Source: SSF26 sp037443945 | Lineage (GTDB): Bacteria; Chloroflexota; Anaerolineae; J102 | Direction of reading: 5' to 3' | DNA: 64,000 nucleotides | Assembly (NCBI GenBank): GCA_037443945.1 | Contig: JBBINH010000004.1 | Coordinates: 62,001-126,000, forward strand | Shown: in pieces, positions 15,623-23,535 of the stretch | How positions within the stretch are numbered: position 1 is the first letter of the stretch | Layout of the letters: every line of letters begins with the position of its first letter | Translations under genes and position numbers: made by a program | The notes under the pieces: generated by a model | Told to the model about the DNA's origin: nothing | Databases searched by the model: none | The model's input: only the letters and a program-made list of their open reading frames with translations

Positions 15623-16235
15623 CGATCATCCTATTGTGCGCCAGGGTATTCGTAGCCTGCTGACCCAGTACGATGACCTAGAGGTGGTCGGTGAGGCTGG
15701 CACCGGACCGGCCGTGCTGCAACAGGCGGCGCGGCTCAAACCGGATGTTATTCTGTTGGATGTACGCATGACCGGCGCCAACGGCATCGAAATCGCGCGC
15801 CAACTACGCCGGGAACACCCGGAAATCCGCATCATCATCCTGACCACGTACGATGATGAAAAGTATCTCTACGGGGCACTTCAGGTGGGTGCTCAAGCCT
15901 ATCTCTTGAAAGATGTTTCCCTGGAGACGCTTCCCGCCGCGATCCGGGCAGTCTATCAGGGGGAACGGCTTCTGAGCCCCCTGTTGGTGGACAAAGTGTT
16001 GCGCGAATTTCAGAGCCTGGCCATCGAAAAGCTCCGCCGCGATGCCGGCTTGTCCGAGGAAGAGCTGCGCATCCTGCGGGCTATGGCCGAGGGCGCGAAC
16101 AATAAAGAGATCGCCGAGGAGTTCTTCTGGAGCGAGGTGACCGTCAAGAAAAAGGTGCAGGAAATCCTGGTGAAGCTCAACGCCGAGAACCGCACCCAGG
16201 CCGTAGCCCAGGCCATTCGCCAGGGTTTGATCTAG
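15594..16235 (+). CDS. NarL/FixJ-type response regulator
   Basis: This 213-residue two-component regulator has a receiver domain with acidic pocket ADD (10-11) and the phospho-acceptor Asp 56 in LLDVRMTG. The switch Thr (ILTTYDD) and Lys (YLLKDVS) are present. The C-terminal LuxR-type helix-turn-helix (GANNKEIAEEFFWSEVTVK) diverges slightly from the usual motif by having FFWSE in the turn. The ATG at 15594 has GCGAGGG upstream and lies inside the 3' end of the kinase gene, so the two are translationally coupled. The upstream redox operon is the obvious target by position. Confidence 0.88.
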   Translation: MERIRILIADDHPIVRQGIRSLLTQYDDLEVVGEAGTGPAVLQQAARLKPDVILLDVRMTGANGIEIARQLRREHPEIRIIILTTYDDEKYLYGALQVGAQAYLLKDVSLETLPAAIRAVYQGERLLSPLLVDKVLREFQSLAIEKLRRDAGLSEEELRILRAMAEGANNKEIAEEFFWSEVTVKKKVQEILVKLNAENRTQAVAQAIRQGLI

Positions 16236-16537
16236 CCGATGGCCGATGACCAATAGGACCTGCCATCGGCAGCGTAAATTTCGCGGTGCGTACACGATAT
16301 GCCAGGGGCCTGAGTCCTGTCGTCGGGGCGCCCGGGGACAGACTTTCGACTGCGCTTTCGTGCCCCACGACAAGGCCAAAGTAACCGCCTATCTGCCCTA
16401 GAGAAGGCTGATGAGTGAGGACGAGGGGCCGTTTTCCTGTGGAAAATGCCCCTAATCCGTCAGGAAAACGACGGATCGGTCGGGTCGGTCACGGTGCCGT
16501 TCTGGTCTCCCGGCGAGACGTTCTCTCACCGAAACGC
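16236..16537. other. Convergent intergenic region with hairpin
   Basis: This 302-base space lies between convergent genes (regulator + and phosphatase -). A hairpin is seen at 16425-16452: GGGGC and TTTTCC pair with GGAAAA and GCCCC around a 3-base loop. It could stop transcription from either side, but neither flank has a strong T-run. I see no gene in the stretch. Confidence 0.4.
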
Positions 16538-18163
16538 TTACTCAATGACAACGGTACAGAAACGGGTCGGCTCGCGATCATCGGACAGAGGAGCGCCGGT
16601 TTCGTCCTGCAGGCGAATGGTAACACGACCGGCAGCTGCATCCACCGTCACTAGACCGTAGGCATAAGCATCAAGCCGCCGACAGTCCACACCGACCAGG
16701 TCAAGGCCACGGTGAAACTGCGCCACCAGCTCCGGACCGCCGCTGTGCTCCAACCGACGGCCGAGGGTGGTAGCGGCAATGGGGCCGGTCACGGCCTCGT
16801 AGGCGATGGGAGTGGGGTCGGTGAAACGGTCGATGGCCACTTCGTTCATCAGACTGGCGTGAGCATCGGTGGTCAGGAAGATGACACCGGCCATCTCCCG
16901 GCTGCGGATGAAGGTGAGAATTTCGTTGCGCTCGGCGGCATAGCCCTCCCAACGGTCGTAGGGCCAGAAGTAGTACTGCTGGATGGGGACCGAGCTGATG
17001 ACGAAACGGAAACGGGCTGTCGAGGCGAGCAGGGCTTGTTTGAAAAGTTCCTTCTGCCGATCGCCCAACAGGGTACGATTCGGATTGACGATGGCCTCGC
17101 GGCAGCCGGGTGGCGGTGTGGCCGGCAGTCCCAACTGCAGGCGGCTAAGTGCCGGCAGCGTGGGCGCCGGGTCGAGATTGCCGTTCGCATCGCGACAAGA
17201 CGCCACGGCGGCCGCGCTGCGACACGAACGGGTATCCAGGACGATGAGTTCCACCAGATTGCCCCACCGGAACAGGCGGAACAACGGCGCCCCTGCGCAG
17301 CCGTCGGCCGGGGGCAGCGTCTCGGTGTGGAGGGGCATGTACTCGAGAAAAGCCTGTCGCGCGGCGGCATAACGCGCGCGGTCGACGGTCTGGCCGGCGT
17401 AATCGTTGACGACCTCATGGTCATCCCAGATGGCGTAGATGGGCACGGCGGCCAGCAAGTCGGTCAAAGCCGTATAACGGCGGTGGAGACGATACGTCTG
17501 CCGATACTCGGCTAAGGTTTGGGCCGGTCTACCGCCGCGGGCCGGCGAATCGGCGTAGATCGTATCGCCCAGATAGATGAAGAAATCGGGCTGCTCGCGA
17601 CGGACGGCCTCCAGTACCTCGAAGGCATTGTAGGCGGGACGTCCATCCACGAGCGTGCCGTCGCTGTCGCCGCTGTAGGCGAAGCGCACGGCGGCGGTCC
17701 GATCGGGAGCCGGCGCCGTGCGCAGCATCCCGATCGGGCTGGCATCGGCGCCCTGACGCCAACGGAAGAAATAACGCGTGTCCGCAGTCAGATCGTCCAC
17801 CCGCGCCTGGGCTGTGAAGTCCGTAGCCGGCCCGACCATGACCGCCCGACGCGCCACCACGCTGTTGAAAAAGGGATCGGTGGCGATTTCGAGGGTCAAT
17901 GGCGTCTCGCCGTCGGTGCGCGTCCAGAACTGCGCCGCCGTGGCGGTGACATCGCCCACGGCCACTCCGTCGGGAAAGCCGACGAGGGCCGGGGCGCGGC
18001 CCATCAGGGGAAAGTAGTAGCGGAACGGCCTCCCCTCGGCGTTGCCCGTCATGATGGCGACGATCAGCCATGGCACCGGCAACGCAAGCCGTATCACCGT
18101 CTGGCTATAGCGCCGGATCGCGGAATCGGCACGGTGTCGGAGCGGAGCGAAGAGTTGGCTCAT
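16538..18163 (-). CDS. phoD: PhoD-like alkaline phosphatase / metallophosphoesterase
   Basis: This 541-residue exported phosphoesterase has a hydrophobic N-terminal segment (about 25-43) as signal or anchor, then a fibronectin-like PhoD N-terminal domain and the metallophosphatase core. Metal-ligand motifs in order are FAYSGDSDG, YLGDTIYAD, IWDDHEVVNDY and TTDAHASLMNE. PhoD enzymes hydrolyse phosphodiesters and monoesters using Fe/Ca. The ATG at 18163 has no visible Shine-Dalgarno; a TTG two codons upstream is an alternative. The preceding 330 bases hold a hairpin, a palindrome and a tiny frame with a strong ribosome-binding site, which may form a regulatory leader. Control by phosphate is plausible but not shown. 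Confidence 0.85.
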   Translation of the reverse strand: MSQLFAPLRHRADSAIRRYSQTVIRLALPVPWLIVAIMTGNAEGRPFRYYFPLMGRAPALVGFPDGVAVGDVTATAAQFWTRTDGETPLTLEIATDPFFNSVVARRAVMVGPATDFTAQARVDDLTADTRYFFRWRQGADASPIGMLRTAPAPDRTAAVRFAYSGDSDGTLVDGRPAYNAFEVLEAVRREQPDFFIYLGDTIYADSPARGGRPAQTLAEYRQTYRLHRRYTALTDLLAAVPIYAIWDDHEVVNDYAGQTVDRARYAAARQAFLEYMPLHTETLPPADGCAGAPLFRLFRWGNLVELIVLDTRSCRSAAAVASCRDANGNLDPAPTLPALSRLQLGLPATPPPGCREAIVNPNRTLLGDRQKELFKQALLASTARFRFVISSVPIQQYYFWPYDRWEGYAAERNEILTFIRSREMAGVIFLTTDAHASLMNEVAIDRFTDPTPIAYEAVTGPIAATTLGRRLEHSGGPELVAQFHRGLDLVGVDCRRLDAYAYGLVTVDAAAGRVTIRLQDETGAPLSDDREPTRFCTVVIE

Positions 18164-18233
18164 GCGCAACAGGGGGAAGCGGCAACAGAACGGGGAATTT
18201 GGGGGCTTCTTTCCGCGTGCAAATCGGGACGAT

Positions 18234-18249
18234 TATGATCGAGATCATA
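18234..18249. promoter_or_regulatory. 16-bp palindrome upstream of phosphatase gene
   Basis: TATGATCGAGATCATA is a perfect dyad apart from its central GA. It lies about 70 bases upstream of the phosphatase start and could be an operator. No regulator gene is adjacent. Confidence 0.4.
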
Positions 18250-18271
18250 TTGGTGAAATCTCGAACATGCT

Positions 18272-18313
18272 TTACTGGAGATGTCTCACCTCCCAGTGCG
18301 GCACCCCTCTCAT
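18272..18313 (-). CDS. Possible 13-codon leader ORF
   Basis: On the minus strand AAAGGAGGTG is followed 5 bases later by ATG and a 13-codon frame (MRGVPHWEVRHLQ) ending in TAA. The ribosome-binding site is stronger than that of the phosphatase gene it precedes. The frame lies between a long hairpin (18341-18376) and the palindrome at 18234, so it may be a regulatory leader peptide. It could equally be the relic of an older start. Confidence 0.3.
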   Translation of the reverse strand: MRGVPHWEVRHLQ

Positions 18314-18340
18314 CGGTGCACCTCCTTTCAGTGTGTGTGG

Positions 18341-18376
18341 AGAGATCCCCGGCAACAAAAACGCCGGGGATTCTCT
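18341..18376. terminator. Strong hairpin, possible terminator or leader structure
   Basis: AGAGATCCCCGGC pairs with GCCGGGGATTCTCT, a 13-bp stem with one bulged T, around a 9-base A-rich loop. On the minus strand it lies after the adenosine deaminase gene and before the phosphatase leader. The flanking T-run is weak on both strands, so terminator function is likely but unproven. The remaining bases of the gap 18164-18495 contain no gene beyond the sites listed separately. Confidence 0.5.
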
Positions 18377-18495
18377 TTAACCTCTCCGCACCTTGCGAAG
18401 ATGAGAACGGGCTCGATAGAGGTTTCACGCGGGTGATTCCAGGGGAGGGGATGAAGACCTTTGGGGGCGGTTCAGACGGTTGTCTTGGCCCGGTA

Positions 18496-19530
18496 TCAAC
18501 GCATCCCCGCTTGTTCCTGAGAAGGCCGGTCGCGACGTCGTGCTTGCGCACGCAGCGTTTCCTTTTCTTCGGCGGAGAGAAAGGCCACGGTCAGGGCATT
18601 GGCCTGGGCCTGGCGGATGTGCGCCGGCGTGAGGCCGGCGGCCGGCGCCGCCACCCGGTATTCATAGGGCAGGTCGATGGCGCTGATGCCGGGGTCGTCC
18701 GAGTTGATGGTGGCCAACAGGCCACGCTCCAGCCACGAACGCAAGGGGTGAGAGGCGTAATCGGGCACGGTTGAGGTCTGCACGTTGCTGGTCAGATTGG
18801 CTTCGATGCCGATGCCATGGGTGGCCATGTACTCGAGCAGGGCCGGGTCTTGACCGGCCGTGACGGCATGGCCGATGCGCTCGGCGCCCAGGTCGCGGAT
18901 CGCCTGCCAGATGCTGGCAGGCCCGGCCGCTTCGCCGGCGTGGACGGTGATATGCCAGCCGACATCCCGCGCGCGGCGGAAATGGTCCACAAAGAGTGTA
19001 CCCGGCCAGTTGGCTTCATCGCCGGCCAGATCGAGGGCCACCAGGCGGTCGCGCTGGCTGAGAAGCGCCTCCAGCTCACGCCATCCGCTTTCAGGGCCGA
19101 AATGCCGACTGATAATGCCGATCAAGTTGACCCGCACGCCCGTCGCGCGGGCAGCCGCTTCGACGCCATCGCACACGGCTTCGACCACGCCCGTGGGGTC
19201 CAGGTTGTGGCTGCGGGCCATAAAAACGGGGCTAAAACGCAGCTCGATGTAGGCGATGCCCTCCCGATGGGCGTCTTCAACGTTCTCATAGGCGACGCGG
19301 CGGCAGGCTTCGTAATCCACGAGCACACCGGTCATCCAGCGAAACTTTTCCAGAAAGGCCATGACACCGGGCTGCGGCGTCGTCACCTGGACGTGGGGGC
19401 GCAGGCTTTCCAGATCCCAGGCCGGCAGGGGCAGGTTGTGCTGGCGGCCCAGGTCGAGGATGGTCTGCAGTCGCACCGAACCGTCGAGATGGCGGTGCAG
19501 GTCGATCAAGGGGAGGGTGGGATCGATCAC
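18496..19530 (-). CDS. add: Adenosine deaminase
   Basis: This 344-residue cytosolic Zn-dependent deaminase converts (deoxy)adenosine to (deoxy)inosine for purine salvage. Zn and catalytic motifs are all in place: DLHRHLDGS at the N-terminus, HAGE with the catalytic Glu, ERIGHAV, and NSDDPGI near the C-terminus. The length is normal for the family. The start overlaps the stop of the glycerate kinase gene by 4 bases (ATGA), so the two are co-translated, although their pathways are unrelated. The HPRT gene at 38424 could use the hypoxanthine formed downstream of inosine. Confidence 0.92.
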   Translation of the reverse strand: MIDPTLPLIDLHRHLDGSVRLQTILDLGRQHNLPLPAWDLESLRPHVQVTTPQPGVMAFLEKFRWMTGVLVDYEACRRVAYENVEDAHREGIAYIELRFSPVFMARSHNLDPTGVVEAVCDGVEAAARATGVRVNLIGIISRHFGPESGWRELEALLSQRDRLVALDLAGDEANWPGTLFVDHFRRARDVGWHITVHAGEAAGPASIWQAIRDLGAERIGHAVTAGQDPALLEYMATHGIGIEANLTSNVQTSTVPDYASHPLRSWLERGLLATINSDDPGISAIDLPYEYRVAAPAAGLTPAHIRQAQANALTVAFLSAEEKETLRAQARRRDRPSQEQAGMR

Positions 19531-20867
19531 GGGCGGGCCTCCACAGGAGAATCCACGAACAGGAAAAGCAAATCGTTGACGTTGGTGCGGGTGGGGCCGG
19601 TCTTAAGCAGGGCGCCGACGGCGGCGAGATAAGGATAGGCATCGTGACGACGCAGATGGTCCCAGGCATCCAGACCGAGAGCGGCCCCGCGCGCCAGGGT
19701 AGTGCCGTCTACCACTCCGCCGGCGGCATCGGTCGGCCCGTCGCTACCGTCGGTAGCCAGGGCCACCAGGGTGATGCCGGTGGTGCCGCTGAGGGCGATA
19801 GCCCCGGCCAGGGCCAGCTCCTGGTTGCGGCCGCCGCGCCCGGGTTGAGGCCCCAGGGTGACCGTCGTCTCACCACCCAGGATGAGACAAGCCGGGGGCG
19901 GCACCGGACGATGGTGGGCCTGAGCCTCGCGGGCCAGAGCGACGGCAACACGGGCGACTTCGCGTGCTTCGCCTTCGAGAAAGGTGGTCAGGATAAGGCT
20001 GTGGTAGCCCTGACGGGTGGCGGCGGCGGCAGCGGCGGCGGCCGCCAGGGCGTTATCGCCGACGATGGCGATGCGGCTGCGGGCGAAGAGGGGGTCGCCG
20101 GGTTTGGGCGTATCGGCCACGGCGCCGGCCAGGCCGGCCTGGAGATGGTCGCGCACCGCAGTCGGCAGGTGATCGGCTAGGGCATAGCGCGTGATGACAT
20201 CCCAGGCATCGGCCCAGGTGGTCGGATCGGCCACGGTTGGGCCGGAGGCGATGACATCGAGGGGATTGCCCACCACATCGGAGAGGACCAGAGTGAGCAG
20301 GGTGGCCGGAGCCACAGCCGCCGCCAGACGGCCGCCTTTGAGGAGCGAGAGGTGCTTGCGTAAGGTGTTGATTTCCTGGATGGTGGCGCCGGAGGCCAAC
20401 AGCAGCTCCGTGGTCCTCTGCAGATCGGCAGGGCTAATGCCTGCCGGAAGCGCCTCAAGCAGGGCCGAGCCCCCGCCGGACAGCAGGCAAATGACCAGAT
20501 CGCGAGGACCGGCCTGATGGGCCAGGTGGAGCAGGGTGGCGCCGGCGGCCAGGCCGGCGGCGTCGGGTACGGGATGACCGGCCTCAAGGACACGCACGCG
20601 ACGGGTGGGGACACCGTGGCCGTATTTGACCACCACACAGCCTCCGCTAAGGTGCTCGCCGAGCACGCTCTCGACGGCCTGGGCCATAGGCGCGGCGGCC
20701 TTGCCGGCGCCGATGACGACGATGCGGTCGAAATCGGCGTAGGCATAGTAGTGGTCGGCGGCCCAGAAGCCGGTCTCATCCCCGCGCAGGCAGGCGCGCA
20801 CGGCGGCATAGGGGTCTACGGCGGCCAGTGCCGCAGCCAAGACGGCGTTTAGCGATGGGCTTGGCAT
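19527..20867 (-). CDS. Glycerate 2-kinase (MOFRL/GckA family)
   Basis: The 446-residue protein has an N-terminal Rossmann-like DUF4147 domain with VIGAGKAAAPMA and the LLSGGGSALL phosphate loop. A C-terminal MOFRL domain follows (LILGGETTVTLGPQPGRGGRNQE region). Family members phosphorylate D-glycerate at C2 using ATP, feeding 2-phosphoglycerate into glycolysis, for example in glyoxylate or serine-cycle and sugar-acid use. Length and motifs are complete. It is the first gene of a pair with adenosine deaminase. The upstream 117 bases show no distinct promoter. Confidence 0.88.
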   Translation of the reverse strand: MPSPSLNAVLAAALAAVDPYAAVRACLRGDETGFWAADHYYAYADFDRIVVIGAGKAAAPMAQAVESVLGEHLSGGCVVVKYGHGVPTRRVRVLEAGHPVPDAAGLAAGATLLHLAHQAGPRDLVICLLSGGGSALLEALPAGISPADLQRTTELLLASGATIQEINTLRKHLSLLKGGRLAAAVAPATLLTLVLSDVVGNPLDVIASGPTVADPTTWADAWDVITRYALADHLPTAVRDHLQAGLAGAVADTPKPGDPLFARSRIAIVGDNALAAAAAAAAATRQGYHSLILTTFLEGEAREVARVAVALAREAQAHHRPVPPPACLILGGETTVTLGPQPGRGGRNQELALAGAIALSGTTGITLVALATDGSDGPTDAAGGVVDGTTLARGAALGLDAWDHLRRHDAYPYLAAVGALLKTGPTRTNVNDLLFLFVDSPVEARP

Positions 20868-20984
20868 AGGACGGAGTGTATCAGAAAGGAGCCGGGGCGC
20901 GAAAACGTGCCCGCCGGGGCCGACCGACTCGAATGGGGAGGCGGGAGCGCAAGCGGGGGCGCCGGTTCTGTATCCTGATCACCT

Positions 20985-21929
20985 CTATACACCCGGGACG
21001 CCAACGGCCAGGCGCGCGACCAATCCGTCCCGCAACGGGCCGGTCACCGTCGCCATCTGGTTCTGCCAGCCATCGCGAAAGACGCCGTCGCGTTCCAGCG
21101 ACAGTCGGCCCAGATTGTTCAAACTGTTGCCGTACTGCGGATCGGCATAGACTTGCCGACAAATCGCTTCGGGCAAGGCCAGTTGCGAGGTGTACACAAC
21201 ATGGCGGGCCTCGGTGGCCTGAGCGAGCGATGGATAGACCTCAAAGTGCACATGCGGCCAGCGTCCGGAGTAGCAGCCGGGGAAGATCGTCTGAAAAACG
21301 ACCATGCCGTTGGCGTCGGCAGCCTGTACACCGCGCAGGTAGTCTTCACCTTCCACCCCCTCGCTATACATCGAATACCGTCCCTGCGCATCACAATGCC
21401 AGGCGTATAAGGCGTAACCGGCCAGGGGAGCGCAATCGCCGCCGGCGCGCACCAGTTTCAGTTCCAGTCGGAGTGGAATACCGGCGGCGGTATGGCCCGT
21501 ACCGAGACTGGTGCGAATGTCCTGGCGCACGACGCCCGATCGCATCAGCACGTTGAGACCGGCGCCCTGTGAGCCGTTGCCGGGGAAGGGGCCTGCGGTT
21601 TCCGGTGGAATCGGTGAGACGCATTCCGCAGCCGCTGCCGTGGTCGGGTTGGTTGCCGTGGCGGTTGCACGGGCGGTCGTGGCCGTCGGCGGCCTGGTCG
21701 GTGTTGCCATCGGGCCGGCCGCGTTATCCGGAGTCGTTGCGGGCACGGTCGTTGGCCCAACGGTCGCTCGGCCTGCCTGACCGGCAAAGGGCGTACAACC
21801 GGCCAGAAAACCGACAAGCCCTGCCAGTCCTAACTGCAAAAGCCGGCGTCGGGTGAGAAGCGATTGCTGCAACATGGCCAAATCCGCCTGAAGGCCAAGA
21901 TCGAAGCGATCGCGCCGTTCTTGTTCCAT
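20985..21929 (-). CDS. Exported lipoprotein intradiol dioxygenase
   Basis: The protein has 314 residues. The ATG at 21929 is chosen because AGGAGGTG lies just upstream and it keeps a twin-arginine-like signal (TRRRLLQLGL) ending in an LAGC lipobox. A Thr/Ala/Pro linker precedes an intradiol ring-cleavage dioxygenase domain. Expected Fe(III) ligands are visible: Tyr in the GYALYAWHCD/RYSMY and FPGCYSGRW regions, and the two His of WPHVHFEVY. Classical protocatechuate and catechol 1,2-dioxygenases are cytoplasmic, so an exported, lipid-anchored form is unusual. The substrate is unknown; aromatic breakdown outside the cell is possible. No other ring-cleavage pathway genes are adjacent. Confidence 0.8.
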   Translation of the reverse strand: MEQERRDRFDLGLQADLAMLQQSLLTRRRLLQLGLAGLVGFLAGCTPFAGQAGRATVGPTTVPATTPDNAAGPMATPTRPPTATTARATATATNPTTAAAAECVSPIPPETAGPFPGNGSQGAGLNVLMRSGVVRQDIRTSLGTGHTAAGIPLRLELKLVRAGGDCAPLAGYALYAWHCDAQGRYSMYSEGVEGEDYLRGVQAADANGMVVFQTIFPGCYSGRWPHVHFEVYPSLAQATEARHVVYTSQLALPEAICRQVYADPQYGNSLNNLGRLSLERDGVFRDGWQNQMATVTGPLRDGLVARLAVGVPGV

Positions 21930-22091
21930 AGAGCACCTCCTTCTATCAGGGCGTGGTAGGCGGTAGTATAGCGAATCTTGGGTCAAAGTGTGAGGGGCAT
22001 GAGTGCGACCGGGCTTGGGGCGGTTCTGGAACCGTTCATCGGCTTATGGGGCCCGGCCGGCCCATAGTCCGTCCGTTCGCCGGCCGAGGAC

Positions 22092-22135
22092 AAAAAATTC
22101 CGTAGCTCCGATCCGCACGGGCCGAAGCTACGGAA
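22092..22135 (-). terminator. Rho-independent terminator
   Basis: On the minus strand a 10-bp stem (TTCCGTAGCT with AGCTACGGAA) is followed by a run of six T. It ends transcription of the coiled-coil protein gene at 22165-22599. The rest of the interval up to the dioxygenase gene shows no gene. Confidence 0.8.
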
Positions 22136-22164
22136 GCGTGTGCTGCGGCACGGTCGGGGACAGG

Positions 22165-22599
22165 CTATTGCCCGGATGCCGGCGGCTCGCCCTTGCTCTC
22201 CAGGCGGGTGATGATTTCATCCAGCTCGCGGTTGAGCACCTTCAAGCCTTTGACCAGGTTTTCGCGCAGATCGGCCGTCACTTTACCTGTGCGCACGGCT
22301 TCGACGGCCTTGGCCGCGCGTTCCTCAAGCTGTTTGGCCGTTTCCGAAGCGCGGGCTTTGGCCAGGGCTTCGTTGACTTCCTGGACGATGTTGCTAAAGC
22401 CTTCGCGCACTTCGTTTTCCACCTGATGCCACTGCGGACTGTTGATGGCCGTCTGGATGGTAGTCGCCAGTTTCTGGCCAAGGGTGGTCAGTTCCTCTAA
22501 CACGGAGGCAGCAGGGCCGCCGGTTTTGGCGCCGGCCGCGCCGGGTTCCGGTGGCGTTCCGGTTTCGGGAGTCGGGGTGGTTTCCGGTTCGGTACTCAT
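22165..22599 (-). CDS. Hypothetical helical coiled-coil protein
   Basis: This 144-residue protein is not recognised. The first ~35 residues are Pro/Thr/Glu-rich and the remainder is strongly amphipathic helix (about 36-135), apolipoprotein- or late-embryogenesis-like in character, with no signal peptide. The ATG at 22599 is supported by GGAGG upstream. The gene is probably monocistronic, with its own terminator at 22092-22135. A stress or surface-associated structural role is possible but not supported by any motif. Confidence 0.65.
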   Translation of the reverse strand: MSTEPETTPTPETGTPPEPGAAGAKTGGPAASVLEELTTLGQKLATTIQTAINSPQWHQVENEVREGFSNIVQEVNEALAKARASETAKQLEERAAKAVEAVRTGKVTADLRENLVKGLKVLNRELDEIITRLESKGEPPASGQ

Positions 22600-22704
22600 G
22601 GTCTCAAACCTCCGCTGAGAAAGGAAGGGATAATACGATACATTCAGTATAGCACGCACGGCCCCGATCGAGGAAGCGGTTATGCGAGGCTCTGTCCGGC
22701 GCCG

Positions 22705-23502
22705 TCACCCTGTCGGCCGGTTCGATATCGGTTCCTGCGACGATCTGTGGGTATGACACACGCCGCAGGCCTCGCAGAGGTCTTCGGCCTGGGTACCCGT
22801 CAGGAGGCCGCGAGCAGCCCGCCAGGCGACCAGTTTGGCCGCCTCCTCCCGCGGAAGCGGAGCTTCGCTGCCCAGTTCGACCAGAGCCTTGGTGATCAGA
22901 GCAGCGTGTTCCAGGCGTTCCAGCTTGAGATACGCATCGAGGGCGCTTTTGCCCACGGTCACGCTGCCATGACGTTGCAGGATCAGGGCATCGTACGATT
23001 CGATCAAACCGGCAATGACCTGCGCGCCTTCGGCCGAGGCCGGTGTGGCATAGGCCGTTGTCGGGATCAACCCCAGACCCATGATCACCTCCGGCAGCAC
23101 GCAGCGGGCCAGGGAAATCCCGGCAATGGACAGGGCAATGGCCATGGGCGGATGGGCGTGAACCACGCTGCGGATATCGGGCCGTCGTCGATAGGCCTCC
23201 AGATGGAGCAGGATCTCGCTGGACACGCGCAGATGCCGGGTAGGGCCGTAGCGCGCAATGGGTTCACCGCGGCCATCCACGAGCAGAAGTTGCTCAGGCC
23301 GCAGCAGACCCTTGGAGAAACCGCTGGGCGTGACCAGGTAACGGTCGCTGTCCAGCCGCACACTCACGTTGCCGTCGGTGGCGGCGATGTAGTTTTTCTC
23401 CCACATCAGGCGACAGACCTGGACGATTTCCTGTCGCCATTCTTGTTCGCTGCGGGGTCGTTCTATCTCGCCGGAAGTGCCGCTATGGCGGATGAGGGTC
23501 AT
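22705..23502 (-). CDS. Class II aldolase/adducin family protein (FucA-like)
   Basis: The 265-residue protein has the class II aldolase fold: TDGNVSVR near the N-terminus, TPSGFSKG for phosphate binding, the HLRVSSE catalytic region, HAHPP with two zinc-ligand His, and a third His in ILQRHGSVTVG. Relatives are L-fuculose-1-phosphate and ribulose-phosphate aldolases or epimerases. The substrate cannot be set from sequence. A good GGAGGTG ribosome-binding site precedes the ATG. It is 33 bases downstream of the MFS carrier gene in the same orientation, so the carrier may import its substrate or precursor. The C-terminal ~30 residues (CEACGVCHTH) are non-conserved. Confidence 0.82.
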   Translation of the reverse strand: MTLIRHSGTSGEIERPRSEQEWRQEIVQVCRLMWEKNYIAATDGNVSVRLDSDRYLVTPSGFSKGLLRPEQLLLVDGRGEPIARYGPTRHLRVSSEILLHLEAYRRRPDIRSVVHAHPPMAIALSIAGISLARCVLPEVIMGLGLIPTTAYATPASAEGAQVIAGLIESYDALILQRHGSVTVGKSALDAYLKLERLEHAALITKALVELGSEAPLPREEAAKLVAWRAARGLLTGTQAEDLCEACGVCHTHRSSQEPISNRPTG

Positions 23503-23535
23503 CTGCGCTCACCTCCCATGGGGAAGAAAGAATCG

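Noticed and set aside
16236..16537. Possible transposase remnant
   Set aside because: Short peptide-like stretches are seen, but no domain, inverted repeats or target duplications could be found.
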